Positions 1-11,092 of a stretch of 64,000 nucleotides of DNA are shown here, piece by piece. The position numbers were made by a program, and so were the translations under genes. This stretch comes from Timema cristinae (lineage: Eukaryota; Arthropoda; Insecta; Phasmatodea; Timematidae): contig JBCFYV010002255.1 in the NCBI GenBank assembly GCA_039000515.1, positions 17,074,890 to 17,138,889 of the forward strand, read 5' to 3'. A model generated the notes under the pieces. It saw only the letters and a list, made by a program, of their open reading frames with translations. It was not told where the DNA came from and made no database searches. Numbering within the stretch: position 1 is the first letter of the stretch; every line of letters starts with the position of its first letter.

Positions 1-30
1 GAGGAGGGAGGGGGGGGGGCGGTAGGGCGG
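1..30. repeat. G-rich low-complexity start of the window
   Basis: The first 30 bases are almost all G with a few A and T. The last 21 bases of the window are almost all C. Nothing else is seen from here to about 880 except AT-rich DNA with no convincing coding frame. Homopolymer-rich ends may mark a contig break rather than biology. Confidence 0.7.
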
Positions 31-879
31 GTGACGAGGATACTTAAACCGTAGTTGACGGTAATTCTTGTTTTTCTTTAATAGAAAGGATTTGAGTTTT
101 AATAGTGTTATTTTTGTTTTTGTTTTACATTAATGACTTATTAGTCATTGTGATTTTATATAATTATACATCAAAGAATCCCAAAAGTAAGGAGTGTAAT
201 TTCATAATTTCAAGATGATTTAGAAGGAAAAGGTAAAATAAGATATATTTTCATAAAATTTACTTAAATCAGTGGCGCACCCAACCATTTACTTTGGGGG
301 AGGCATTCAATCAAGGCTGTAGCAAGAATGAGATTTTGATGGAGAAAGCGTGTTTGGGGTTGCACAGCCCCCTAATAACTGAAGGCCGAGAATATTTATG
401 AATATTAAACGATTTTAGAAATTATTTGGAATAATTTTACAGTAATTAAGAGATTTAAATAATGCAAATGGTATCAAAGCTATTATTTGCGTGTGTGTTT
501 TTTCCGTTGTTAATTTTGTGTGTAACGGCATCTAAATAGATTCTGGAGCATAAATTCTCAAGTTGGGAGACTCGTTTGTTTCCAGGAAGCATTGTGTGAG
601 ATAAGTTAGGTTTTATAAAATAGTTTTAATTGCAACGTGAGTTGGACAATCCACCTGATTCCCTCTCACCAAGATTTGATGGACGATTGATCGAGTACCA
701 CTTTATTTTACTCGTATTATGATTGTTTGCTTTGAGTATTTCTGTGTGCTTTTAACTACAACAGGCTAATTGAATATGATCTGTCTCTCTTATGCATTCA
801 GAAATGTGCCCATACCACTCTTAGCCCCGACATTAATATTTATTTAAATTTAAAACCATGTAGATATCATTACAATTTG

Positions 880-1210
880 AGGACCGCTTATGTGGTCTAG
901 TGGTCATAGGTTCTGGTTACGGACCCAGAGGTCTTGTGTTTAATTCCCGACGCGTCCAGATTAGCTGGGAAGCAGTGGGTCTGGAACGGGTTAGATTCAG
1001 CCTAGAGTGTATAAATAAGGGGTTACTCGTATACAGTAGTAGTGGCTCCGGTGTAGAAAGCCGAGTTAAATGGCTGGAGGCGTCATCGTGCTGACCACAT
1101 GACACCTTCTATCCCAAGAGTTGGCACTAATTCGCCAAACAGTTTGGTTGCCACTCGGTAAGTATAGCCTGAATGCGGGCTGATACCATGGAGTTACTTT
1201 TATTAAATTT
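880..1210 (+). repeat. tRNA-related SINE, family M, copy 1
   Basis: A tRNA-like head carries an A-box-like GTGGTCTAGTGG at about 892-903 and a B-box-like GTGTTTAATTCCC at about 936-948. The body ends with GACCACATGACAC followed by GGTAAGTATAGC and a CCATGGAGTTA-like end. The last 120 bases align with 61110-61225, which defines the family. Short frames on both strands here are not genes. Family assignment rests on the two copies only. Confidence 0.6.
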
Positions 1211-1479
1211 TGAGTGGGTAGTAATCATCGTTATAAATAAAAAAGAGAGAATATGGGAGTAGGGAGGGCCTAAAAATTTCCTAAGATAGCATACGGTTAA
1301 GGGAAAATAATAAATGTTCGAGAACCACTGTTCTATAGCCACACACCTTCAAATAATTCCCTTGAAATAATATTTTGTTCTTGGACAACGGTGGTTGAAG
1401 GTCCTCGGCCCCTCAATTTCGCCTGAAACTTTTATAGTACAACTTACCTATTAATTTTCTCAGAATACGCCACTGGAAA

Positions 1480-1530
1480 TAGGCAACACATGCAGAAGGC
1501 GATGCAAACCAACACAGGCATCTCTAACAC
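1480..1530. repeat. Short dispersed repeat shared with 28.25 kb
   Basis: GGCAACACATGCAG, then an ACACA-GCATC pattern, recurs at about 28248-28285 in a promoter-like segment. It may be part of a low-copy repeat. The flanking 1210-1768 otherwise shows nothing beyond a tRNA-like fragment (TCGTAGCTCAGTAGTTTGGC at about 1724-1743). Confidence 0.4.
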
Positions 1531-1768
1531 TTCGCTATCAATATCGGCCCTTATCAGGGCATACAGCTATATATCTTTTAAATAATCTGTTGTCAGGAAA
1601 TTCAATTAGGCCTAAGTCTGTTACTAGGTTAGTCTTAACTCATAATTTACATCACACTTTACCTGTGGTGTGCTGAAGATTGCTGCGTTGCCTACCCCCC
1701 AGGTGCAGCACCGACTTTGAAGACTCGTAGCTCAGTAGTTTGGCATCGCCAAGTTCATTAAGCGGAAA

Positions 1769-1993
1769 TACAATAGCCTCGTGGCTTCTCTGGTGCTGAC
1801 TGACAGCTCACAGCTGACTTCTGACCGTCAACATTTAGATATATACCTAGATTTTGACCGCCAGAAGTGACAGCTGCTAAACAGATGTTTTTGCAGATCA
1901 TATGGTTCAGCGTAGGGATACATAATTTGGTCTGGTAACTATTCAAAGCTTTTAGCTGTCAGTCAGCACCAAAGAAGCCATGGGGCTACTGTA
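1769..1993 (-). mobile_element. Palindromic TA-flanked MITE, family F, copy 1
   Basis: Family F ends in inverted repeats CAGTAGCCCCATGGCTTC / GAAGCCATGGGGCTACTG flanked by TA on both sides. Each arm continues through GGTGCTGACTGACAGCTCACAGCTGAC. The unpaired middle carries a conserved segment with TATGTATCCCTACGCCGAAC and CATATGATCTGCAAAA, which sets the orientation. There is no transposase. TA flanks and length suggest a non-autonomous Tc1/mariner-type element (inference). This copy reads in minus orientation and has CAATAGCC at its left end. Confidence 0.85.
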
Positions 1994-2038
1994 CGCGTCT
2001 TGTCACCCCCCCAACCCCTTGCGACTTCGCCAAAAACC

Positions 2039-2056
2039 TTTTTTTTTTTTTTTTTT
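2039..2056. repeat. Poly(T) run
   Basis: Eighteen T residues beside a C-rich stretch. It could be the tail of a minus-strand retroposed fragment, but no body is recognisable. The following stretch to 2325 shows nothing firm. Confidence 0.7.
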
Positions 2057-2324
2057 ACCTGGAGATTTCAACGAACTTGTTTAATAGGACTAATCGTAAG
2101 AAAATTAGTCTAAGGATCAGTCGGTGGTGCATCCGTCATCTGAGTCATAAGTCCCGGGTTAGATTACCAGCATGGCTGAAATACCTACTTATTATTTGTG
2201 ATCTTGGAGATTCACCTTATATGGCGAATAATTGGCGACCGGGAGGACTGGATGTTAGCTGTCCTGACGATAAGTTAGTAATCGTGCTGATAGTTTGTTC
2301 AGAAAATGCCGATTTTTTTTTCAT

Positions 2325-2556
2325 TTATTTGAGATATCTAACATGGACTTTCTGAAACAACTGATTATATCAGCACACAACTTGTAAACCAACTTAACTC
2401 TACAAAAGACACAACATCCTGCCCCCGGCTATTAATTCATAATTGTGAAAGGGAAAACTCACATTTCACCAATGATACATTTATCGGCCATGCCAGGATT
2501 CAAGCTAAGGACCCTTAGCTCATTAAAGAGACACACTACCGACTGAGCTTAAGTGT
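2325..2556 (-). repeat. tRNA-related SINE, family E, copy 1
   Basis: On the minus strand this starts with a tRNA-like head (GCTCAGTCGGTAG..., then a degenerate B-box near 2493-2503) and continues through GTGAAATGTGAGTTTTCCC and GTTGTGTGCTGATATAATC. The same order is seen at 4660-4863, and parts recur at 44165, 53480, 55229 and 56535. The head does not fold as a functional tRNA because the acceptor strands do not pair. Confidence 0.65.
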
Positions 2557-2751
2557 CGGACCCAGTATCTATTAGATACCGTTATTTACCATGGGTCCAT
2601 GCTTTTAAATTAACTAATATTTTAAATTTTTCAGAGTTACCGATAATTATGCACTAACGAACTTGATCTTTAGCCAGAATCTCAGCTTGACGCATCAAGA
2701 GGTGTTATTTTGTTGTTGCCAAAATACCGTTTCTCATTTTCTTTTCCTCCA

Positions 2752-3019
2752 AACCCGCCTCGGTGGCGTAGTTGGCTAACGCGCTTGTCGTGTTGAGCTC
2801 GACTTCTAAGGACGGGGAGATCGAGGTTCGAATCTCGGTCGGGTGAACTAGGGGTGATTTTTCCTAAATGGTTTTCCACTCTCCCTCCACGCAAATGCGG
2901 GTTCACTTCCTCTAATTCAACCTTACCAATTCCAAATCCATTAACGTAATTAGTACTTAAAGCGTATAACCCGAACGGGTAGTAAGACGCGGTGCTAAAC
3001 ATTATTATTATTACTATTA
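2752..3019 (+). repeat. tRNA-derived SINE, family A, copy 1 (with TSD)
   Basis: The head CCGCCTCGGTGGCGTAGTTGG contains a pol III A-box (TGGCGTAGTTGG). The B-box is GGTTCGAATCTC near 2825. A conserved body follows (GGTTTTCCACTCTCCCTCC, ACGCAAATGCGGG), then the tail CCCGAACGGG-TAGTAAGACGCGGTGCTAA and an ATT run. A 10-bp target-site duplication TTTTCCTCCA flanks it at 2742-2751 and 3020-3029. This is the reference copy for family A here. Confidence 0.9.
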
Positions 3020-3029
3020 TTTTCCTCCA

Positions 3030-3739
3030 GGCGAATATTGGTAGATTAATCTTTAAAGCTCGTCATTCATTCTTATCTTTAATAGATCACGCGCCACTAT
3101 TATTCACCACATGGCGACAATGATTTTTATTTTTCAAAGAAAAACTTTTATGTAAAAATTGGCAGAATGTATTTATGATTATGACAATGCTTCCCTATCT
3201 CCCCCTCTTCCATAGACTTAAAAGTTATTAAAATCAAACTGTGTTACTGTGTCCTGCATTATCATTTCCCTATTTGCGGCGAATGTTTTCAACTGAACCA
3301 CAAAGCGCTCTTAAGCACACTCCAAGCATTAAAAAAAACTACCCCTTTAGCCCTTCCCTTTTCTCCACGCCAATTATTTTCTTTGTTAAACAAAGGTAAT
3401 TTAAAGCCGCTTTTAAAAAAAACTCGTTTTGTCTAATTCATCCCCTCGAAAAAAGTTTTAGAGGGAGGCCTCAGACAGGGATGACCAAATGGCGGAGTTA
3501 TCAGGGGTGTAATTTTTCCCCCACCCGCTCCTTTTGCCGTTTTCTTTACCTGATTAAAAAAAAACTACTCGAAAGTTTGAGACCAGAACCGAGACTTAAG
3601 TCTTGAGTAAAATTCTACAAGATCCTAAAGTTCTGATTTTTTTTAACACCCTGTATATAGTGGGGATGTGAAACAAACTGTACATACGGTTCAACCTCGA
3701 ATTCTTATCTACTCCAGTTAAACTATTATGGTCGAGTTT
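3030..3739. other. AT-rich spacer
   Basis: Mostly unique-looking AT-rich sequence with several A runs and one GC-richer patch (about 3470-3540). I see no coding frame, splice pattern or repeat family here. Confidence 0.5.
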
Positions 3740-3740
3740 G

Positions 3741-4501
3741 TTCACGATAGGTTTTTACCTGGATGACAGTTCAATAATCATATGTTTAGGTTTTGGGTTG
3801 CCAACACTTGTAAAAGATCACTGTTTTGTTATTGATGTTAAGTTTTTTAATTACATGTTAGATTTTACATTTAAAATAACGTAAACTTAAGTTTTCTCAT
3901 AATATTTAATTACTTTTAATAATCCCTTTTACCAAATCCGAAACAATATTTTAAACATAATTAAAAGTTCTTATTCTCTATTTTGGAATGTCATCTATGA
4001 CGTGTAATATAGTGCTTACACTAATACCTTTTAATAGAGGCATCGTATTTACTGAGAAAAGAGAAAATACTTGTTATTTTTTTATGTAGATAATAAATTA
4101 TTTTATGATTATTTTATCGTATTTCGAAATATTCAAAATAAAATATTTTTTATCCAATGCGTGGGTGCATCATTGTAAATAGCTAGTTCCCGTCACGTTC
4201 AATCACATGGTTTAAATTCATCGGTCGCGATATTAAAGGTATGTTAGTTAGACCTTTTGTGAAAGTGGTGTGAATAATTTTTTTAAAGTGGAATAAAACA
4301 ATAGCGTTGTGTCCGACCTCAAATAAATATATAAATAATATTGGCCTAAATTAATGTTGTTAACTATTAAATTCACACATTACCATACGTTTTCATTACA
4401 GTTATCCAAAATGAAAGATGTCATCTGTTGGTGTAGGGATATATTAGGGATTACTTCTAGTAATATTTTGAACTGTCATTCAAGTAAACTTAGATCGTGA
4501 A
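3741..4501 (+). mobile_element. Element G, intact copy (empty site for element H)
   Basis: About 760 bp bounded by TTCACGATAGGTTTTTACC on the left and the imperfect inverse of it (AAGTAAACTTAGATCGTGAA) on the right. Each end continues with an arm containing GGATGACAGTTC / GAACTGTCATTC. It is non-coding and AT-rich. It aligns nearly end to end with 20393-21047 plus 24209-24295, so it is a second copy of the element interrupted there. The class is unknown. Short terminal inverted repeats suggest a DNA transposon. Confidence 0.75.
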
Positions 4502-4514
4502 TGTATCATACACA

Positions 4515-4915
4515 CACCTTGGTACAGTCCAATTTTCATAGGAAGAATCTTATCGGACAGCCAGAAAAGTTATGAGATCTACTTTCTCCCACGTATTCAT
4601 GCGTCAAGTAATGTGATCTGAAGCTGTAAATTGTATTTAAAAGTATTTGAAGTACATTGTCAGAACCTACAGATGATATCAGCAAACGACTTATAAACAT
4701 ACTTAAATCTAGAACCGACTACACCCAGTCCCCCCCCCCTCCCCGTTAACTTAAATCATTGTGAAAGGGAAAACTCACATATCACCAATGATATTTTGGC
4801 CATGCCGGATTCGAACCGGGGACCCTTAGTTCAGGAAGCAGACACGCTACCGACTGAGCTGTAACTTTTGAAAGATATTATCAATACCTATAAAAATTAC
4901 ACTAGTAAAATGCCT
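4515..4915 (+). repeat. Dispersed repeat Q, split by SINE E
   Basis: Repeat Q (consensus parts: CCAATTTTCATAGGAA, AGATCTACTTTC, ATTCATGCGTCAAGTAATGTGA, AGCTGTCACTTTTGATAG, ATTATCAATACCTATAAAA, AGTAAAATG) runs to AGCTGTAA at about 4633. It resumes with GAGCTGTAACTTTTGAAAGATATTATC at about 4857. SINE E sits between the two halves. Other Q copies: 7925-8160, 9065-9115, 11835-11930, 30740-30925, 43690-43832 and 61900-61975. Confidence 0.6.
4660..4863 (-). repeat. tRNA-related SINE, family E, copy 2
   Basis: The minus strand has a GCTCAGTCGGTAGCGTGTC head and a good B-box (GGTTCGAATCC, complement of 4808-4818), followed by the same body as copy 1. It interrupts repeat Q, with GCTGTAA near both junctions as a possible duplication. 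The 5' and 3' strands of the acceptor do not pair, so this is not a tRNA gene. Confidence 0.65.
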
Positions 4916-5332
4916 TAGTTAAATGTGATAAATTCTTGCCACAAAAAGCGGTATTTTCCTGAACACCCTTTCTATGAAAAATTACTGTAGGTTGTCGAAT
5001 ATTCAGCCAAATTCCAACAGTTTGGACACTCCTGGCAATTTCACCTAGTCTGGCACGCACCCCTCGCTAACCAAAACGAAAGTTTATGTTGCGTTTCATT
5101 AAACGCTATTTCAAAGAGTAAACGTCGCTAAGAAGAAGAGGTTAAATGGATACATTCCCCCATCTCAAGTTGACAAAAATAAGCTTCCGAATTTTCCGAC
5201 GATTAAAATAATTTGGTATTTGATGATTAAAAAATAAAAGTATGTTTAACGTTTATAAAATATTGATGTTTGGAATGCTAACACTTAAATGTAATTCCTT
5301 AATAGTGTAGAGCTCATAGGCAACATCACATA

Positions 5333-5557
5333 TACAGTAGCTCCATGGCTTCTTTGGTGCTGACTGACAGCTCACAGCTGACTTTTGACAGTAAACATTT
5401 AAGTATATACCTGAATTTTGACCGTCAGGAGTGACAGCTTCTAAACACGTGTTTTTGCAGATCATATGGTTCGGTGTAGGAATACATAATTTGGTCTGGT
5501 AACTTTTCAAAGCCGTCAGCTGTCAGTCAACACCAAAGAAGCCATGGGGCTGCTGTA
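5333..5557 (-). mobile_element. MITE F, copy 2
   Basis: The left end is TACAGTAGCTCCATGGC and the right end GCCATGGGGCTGCTGTA. The internal conserved segment is on the minus strand. Arms pair over about 45 bases with few mismatches. Confidence 0.85.
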
Positions 5558-5620
5558 GTTATACTTAGGTAAAGAAAAACAAAACCTTTAGGTGCTTCTC
5601 AAGTCAAAAATACTGCAGTC

Positions 5621-6071
5621 CTTTGCGTGGAAGTACGTGGAAAACAATTTTGAAAAAAAAATCACCCTCAGTAGACCCACACCCGACCGAGATTCGAACC
5701 TCGATCTCCCCGTCATCTGAAGTCTTAGTCTACTGCGAGAGGGTGACCTGGCGGTCTAGGGGTAAGGTGTTGAACTTCTATGCTGGGGTCAGGGGTTCAA
5801 TCCTTGGTTTAGGCACAGATTTATCTGATTACCAAACCCTTCCTTCACCTCTGACAAGACATCTTGTGAATGTGGGGATTCCAGGCCCCCACCGTGGTTC
5901 GGATTCCACGTTAAACTGTAGGTCCTCCATTTCATCTCACAATCACCCTACCATTACACATTAGCGTAAGTGCGTATAACCCGAACGGGTAGTAAGACGC
6001 GGTGCTAATAATAATAATAATAATACTGCGAGAGTAGCGCGTTAGACCATGTGCCCATCGAAGCGGGTCGA
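5621..6071 (-). repeat. SINE family B, split by SINE C
   Basis: Family B has a head CCACTTCGGTGGCCGCATGG and a B-box GGTTCGAATC. It has the same 3' tail as A and C, but this copy is truncated before its tail. The minus-strand copy runs from about 5621 to 5741, is broken by a 282-bp SINE C, and resumes at 6024 with its head (GATGGGCACATGGTCTAACG on the minus strand) up to about 6071. Confidence 0.8.
5742..6023 (+). repeat. tRNA-derived SINE, family C, nested in SINE B
   Basis: Family C starts GGTGACCTGGCGGTCTAGGGG. A box-B-like GGGGTTCAATCC follows at about 5792, then the body ACCAAACCCTTCCTTCACCT and ACGTTAAACTGTAGGTCC, then the common tail and a TAA run. An exact 11-bp duplication, TACTGCGAGAG, flanks it at 5731-5741 and 6024-6034, inside SINE B. 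Confidence 0.92.
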
Positions 6072-6846
6072 TTTTCCTCTTCGCGGGCTTTAGCAATTGT
6101 TAATTTTGTGTATTGTAAAATTAATTTTAATGAAGTATTTACCAAAATTTATAGATATCTGGCTCGCCTGGTTCTGCTATGTAGTGTACTCCGAGGACGC
6201 TTGAAAATTCTTATATGCTAAACTTTACCCACATAAAGTTATTGCAAGCTATCGGTTGTTGATATTTTTGATTAAAATATTTCCACGAAATAATCCTAAA
6301 CGGACGATGATGGCTGTTTTCCTTTCCTTATTCCTTGCCGTTTGCTTTGGCGTTGATATTTCTCTTGTCTAAACCCTAATCGAAAATAAATCCACAATAA
6401 CAGTAGTACCCTACAAATGCTTCTAGGTACTGTGGCAAAATTGCCAACTAAAACGTTGTTTATAAATCAACTCCCGCTGAATCTTAAATGCGAGTCGAAA
6501 TACCGCGATCATATTCGACAATGTGTGAGCGATCCTCTAGTTTCCAAATTTAAATTATGCACAGCGCCACGAGAAAAGCTTATATACACCTCGTGTTAAT
6601 TTAGGACCTACGTACCCGGAAGCTACTTACTACTTAGAAACAAGTCGGCGTGTTTATTTTGGGATTTAGCACGCACTTTAAAGAACAAGATTAGAGTAGG
6701 ATACTTAGTTAAGTCAGTCGCATGAATTAAAAACTAACACTCTACAGAGTGGACCCGATATCTATATTTAGAATTTTAAATTATCGTAGAAAAAGATATC
6801 TATACCATATTTTAACATACCTTTAAACTTTCAAAATGTTTTAGAG
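6072..6846. other. Spacer without recognisable gene
   Basis: A 60-codon frame at 6417-6599 has slightly higher GC than its surroundings. It has no splice-site context or recognisable motif, and I do not call it a gene. Confidence 0.4.
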
Positions 6847-7333
6847 CAGCGGTTTCCCAACGTTTTGAATGGCGTACCACCCCAACAATTTCAGTAATTT
6901 GATGTACCACCAAGAAAAAGCTGAATATTTTTTATTTTGGTATATTTTTGGCTTGGTGGTTATATATTTATTAGATTTTATGAGACCCTATCATTTTCCG
7001 ACTTTAATTTGCTATGAGTAGTTTTGTTTGGCTTCTCACGGAGTATACCATCCGGAATAATAATTGCATGTACCACTAGTGGTACAGTGGCCCCACAGCT
7101 TCATTGGTGCTGAGTGACAGCTCACAGCTTTGAAAAGTTACCAGACCAAGTTATGTATCCCTACGCCGAACCATATGATCTGTAAAATAATGTTTTTAGC
7201 AACTGTCACTTCTGACAGTCAACATTTAGGTATATACCTAAATGTTGACTGTCAGAAGTCAACTGTGAGCTGTCAGTCAGCACCAAAGAAGCCATGGGGC
7301 TACTGTACGTCCACCAAAGTTTGGGAACAGCTG
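6847..7333 (+). mobile_element. hAT-like non-autonomous element J with MITE F inside
   Basis: It starts CAGCGGTTTCCCAACG and ends GTTTGGGAACAGCTG, an imperfect inverted pair of the kind seen at hAT ends (CAGnGGTTCCCAAC). Subterminal GTACCACC motifs follow. MITE F interrupts it at 7083-7307. I see no clear 8-bp duplication outside, so the class is an inference from the termini. Confidence 0.55.
7083..7307 (+). mobile_element. MITE F, copy 3, nested in element J
   Basis: TACAGTGGCCCC at the left, GGGGCTACTGTA at the right. It lies between GTACCACTAGTGG and GTCCACCAAAGTTTGG of element J, so it arrived later than J. Confidence 0.85.
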
Positions 7334-7640
7334 GTTTATTTTATATGATATAACTAGGAGCCAGTTTCATAGTAAGATTGAGTAAGTTTCAAGTGCGGTG
7401 TTACACTAAATGCATGGGCCTGTTTCAGATGCTAAACTTATCCATTCCATTCTGTTCATAGATCGGTAAAAGTAAGTAAAAAATATGGCACTAAGAGATA
7501 CTAAAAAGAGTAGTGTAAAATTTGAAATCAGCCTCACTCTTTCATCCTCAACTACAGGAAGAATAGAGCGAAAAATACAAATTTTCAAAAATACAACATT
7601 TATTTGCTGTCAACATTGATAGTATTTTATTTGTATCATT

Positions 7641-7898
7641 ACCCGCCTCGGTGGCGTAATTGGCTAACGCGCTTGTCGTGTTGAGCTCGACTGCTGAGGA
7701 CGGAGAGATCGATATTCGAATCTCGATCGGGTGAACTGGGGGTGGTTTTTCCTAAATGGTTTTCCACTCTCCCTCCACGCAAATGCGGGTTCACTTCCTC
7801 TAATTCAACCTTCTCAATTCCTAATCCATTAACGTAATTAGTACTTAAAGCGTATAACCCGAACGGGTAGTAAGACGCGGTGCTAAATATTAATAATA
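7641..7898 (+). repeat. SINE A, copy 2
   Basis: Full-length, about 90 percent like copy 1 by eye. The flanks share TATCATT (7634-7640 and 7899-7905), a likely short target duplication. Confidence 0.9.
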
Positions 7899-7899
7899 T

Positions 7900-9620
7900 A
7901 TCATTGACGTAATTTTATCGGTATGATTATTCTCTAACAAAAGTGACAGATAAAAATCACGTGACTTGACGTGTGAGCTATATGAAAGTAGTGTTAGTAG
8001 CCTAGCTTTTTGTAACTGTCAAATATTGACAGGCATTTCATTCATAGTTTTCATTACTAAAGCTTCAGTAGGTCTATTTAAACAGCAATTTTCTGACAAA
8101 TGAACCTAATAATTATTATGACAGCTAAGTACCACAGCCTAATTTTCACAGGAAGGACAGTTTAAAGAAATAAAAAACTTTTTATGGTGGAAATTGATGA
8201 CTTAAAAGAGTTACACACTTATATTATTAGTGTTGTGTTACAGGTAGAGACCCTATATTATGGTAAATAAATATTTGAAATTTCTTCATAAAAAAAATTG
8301 AATTTCGCCACAAAAATTTCGTCGTAAAAGTGATTTTATAATTCCGGTAAAAATCACGATAAACACTTTTTTTACACATATTTTTTACGAATATAATATA
8401 AAATCAATAATGATAAAATATTGTAACGCACAATAACAAACATACATACAATGAAATCACAAATGAAGCAAGAAACTCCAGGACTTGCAAAGATCACTAA
8501 CAACCAAATATAAGAATAGCAAAAAACCCAAAAATAATAGTTAGATTTTTTTTGTTTGAAAGGGAATAAAAATAACGTCTAATTACTAATCCAATGAATA
8601 AAATAGTTCACTATTACTTTTTAAACTATCAAAATAAATAATTTACATAATAAATGTTTTACCATTAGATTTGAAACTGAATACAATATATTCAAGTCAG
8701 CATAGAGGAGAATCAAATTAGGGTCGATTTTTGCGAGTCCACTGTTTATATATCGACTAGTCTTTGATATTTGCTGACATCTATTGTAAAGGCTGCGTAG
8801 ATTTGACCTTGACCGATACTAAATTAATTTTAACGCAATCGAAATTAACATGGTCGCTAAGGTTATTTGCATGTTAACGAACGGAATCTTGCCTAAAAAA
8901 CATGAATTTTGTTTTTAAACACGAATAATAGTATTGCATGGAAAACTTTGATCTTGAGTATAAATACTTTTATCGTTTTATATCGTCAACTCTAAACTAT
9001 GTAATAATGATTGCTTTGAACTTGGAAGTTTTAGCGCTTTCAAAATGGATTTTTCGCGCGATGTGCAGCTGTCACTTTTGATATATTATCAATAAGTTAC
9101 TAGTCTATAAAATGACAATAAAAACATAATGTATTCAAGGTTGTTAACCAAAATTTTAGTATTTTTTTAAAAAGTGATCCAAATGTCCACCTGTATTAAA
9201 ATACAGGTAGTAATTAACACTGAGATAAAATTATACTAAACATAAAGCTCCTTAATTAGGTTGCTGACAAAGAAATAATCAGCCCACATGGACCTCGAGC
9301 TCTCTGCATGGTCAATGTGCTACTGAATGAGTAATACAACGCTATGCGGTCCACTTCCGTGTACGACGTCATCCGAAGCAGGAAAGCCATCAAGTGCACA
9401 GTAATTTCTGCTTGTAGGCCAACGCCCAGCGGCACGGATTTTAGTGTAGAACTAAAAGTTTGAATTTTCAACTTACCTCCCCTTACAAATAATATTATTG
9501 TATTTTTTTTTTATTTCTCAACAAAGCCAAGATCATAGTGAAGAGAAGTCATAAAATTCCTTAACGTAACAAACCCTATTATATTTTATAGAACACTTTT
9601 AAAGTTACTTCAAAAGAGGG
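7900..9620. other. AT-rich spacer with repeat Q pieces
   Basis: Contains Q-like pieces at about 7925-8160 and 9065-9115. The remainder is AT-rich without coding signal. The 9256-9471 frame on the minus strand has no splice or family support. Confidence 0.45.
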
Positions 9621-9651
9621 ATTCGCGCTTCGGCGGCCACGTGGTCTAAGG

Positions 9652-10434
9652 GAGTGGTTCCCAACCCTTTATAGCCTAGCGTCCACTTCTGAGGAGGAAG
9701 CCTCCCCCGTCCAGCGCTAAAATTTAAGTGTAAACCCTAATGAGCTTGCCGAAATCAGCGATTGTAACCTTAAATTCATGTGACATTGTACATCCATATT
9801 TAATTATTTCGAATTAAGTAATTAGCCTATTTTAAATAAGTATAAGTAGGCTACTTTTCTCGTGGCATACCTTAAAATCCTTATGATTAGAGCACGTAGG
9901 CCTACCTTGAAAATAATAATACTTAGCACCACGTCTTACTACCCGTTCGGGTTATACGCTTAGTTACTAATTACTCTGATGGGTTAGGAATTGAGAGGGT
10001 TTAATATAGAGGAAGTGAATCCGCATTATTTGCGTGGAGGGAAAGTGGAAAATCATTTAGGAAAACCACCCCCAATTCACCCGACCGAGATTCAAACCCG
10101 ATCTCCCCGTCCTCGGCAGTCTAGCTCAACCCGAAACTAGTGCGTTTGTTAACCACATCACCGAGGGGAGTTACGTTATAAAAAAAACTTATGCTAAATG
10201 TTTATAAAAATAAGCAATTAAAATTTGTCAGAATATGGAACGTAAATATTAACACAAGTTTAAGACCTTTTTGTTAAATATTTTTTTGGTTGTTATTGAC
10301 ATAATATTATTTGTGAAATCTCAATAAAAACCTAAACCCACCTTTACACTGCCTTAAGATTATCCCCCCTCCCCTCTCCAGCAAACAAAAAACTTCCCTG
10401 GAGAAGTAGGTTTAACCCAGGTTGTGGAACACTG
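9652..10434 (+). mobile_element. hAT-like element inside SINE B
   Basis: The left end is AGTGGTTCCCAACCCTTTA and the right end GGGTT...TAACCCAGGTTGTGGAACACTG, whose complement is CAGTGTTCCACAACC. The ends match the hAT pattern and the element exactly fills the gap in SINE B. A minus-strand SINE A lies within it. The duplication is unclear (CTAAGGG versus GAAGGCG). Confidence 0.5.
9910..10166 (-). repeat. SINE A, copy 3, third nesting level
   Basis: Complement copy with tail at 9922-9960 and head ending at about 10166 (CATCACCGAGG). It lies within the hAT-like element that itself splits SINE B. Confidence 0.85.
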
Positions 10435-10660
10435 GAAGGCGTAAAGACTACTGCCGAGGACGGGGAGATTGGGGTTTGAATCCCAGTCGAGTGTGTAAAG
10501 AGGGTGACTTTTCCTAAGTGGTTTACCCTCTCCTCACATAAATACGGGTATACTTCCTCTAAACTCAAAATCCTTCATTTCTAACACATTATTGTACAAT
10601 TAGTAGGCTAACAATGTCTAAAGCCCAAACAGATAGTAAGACGAGATGCTAAAAAAAAAG

Positions 10661-11092
10661 TTCAATTTGATGCCGGAGACTTGGTCCACTGTGGCAAACC
10701 CCTAACTCCCAACCAAAAAAATTCTAAAAATTTGTAAGGCCCTTATCAAAGAAACCAGATAATTACGCTAACCTTAGCGCGAACATGTTTTGACACGACC
10801 TTGAAACCTGCAGGTGAAGAGAAAATACGTTGGAACGTTGAGCGCGCCAAGGAAATGCACAACTTTAAAATAAATATAGTAGGATCGCATGAAGAACGTA
10901 GATTTAGAACGAGGAACATAAAAACCCTTATTCTCCACATTTAACTAAGTGTATATTATTATTTAATTATTGGCTACATTCCTGTACAATACTAGTTTTA
11001 TTTTATAAATATTGATAAAACAAATCAACATACAGCTGCAACTCACTTAAATTGACGTATGAATACGTGAAAATAGATATAATTATATATTA
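10661..11092. other. Spacer without recognisable gene
   Basis: A 64-codon minus frame (10746-10940) shows no family motif or acceptor/donor support. I see nothing else. Confidence 0.4.

Larger units (their letters stand above)
9625..10660 (+). repeat. SINE B, split by a hAT-like element
   Basis: The SINE B head CTTCGGCGGCCACGTGGTCTAAG ends at about 9651. The matching continuation GTAAAGACTACTGCCGAGGACGGGGAGAT begins at about 10436, with B-box GGTTTGAATCCC and tail AGATAGTAAGACGAGATGCTAAAA to 10660. Joining the halves gives one complete SINE B. Confidence 0.6.

Noticed and set aside
4797..4866. A tRNA gene on the minus strand
   Set aside because: Good D-loop and T-loop motifs, but the acceptor strands do not pair, and the same sequence is part of a repeated SINE body.
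7130..7348. A protein family starting MKSYQTKLCIPTPNHMICK, found at 5.3, 7.1, 32.5, 38.5 and 47.2 kb
   Set aside because: The frame is the translated middle of MITE F. It recurs because the repeat recurs, shifts and stops differ among copies, and palindromic arms make up much of it.
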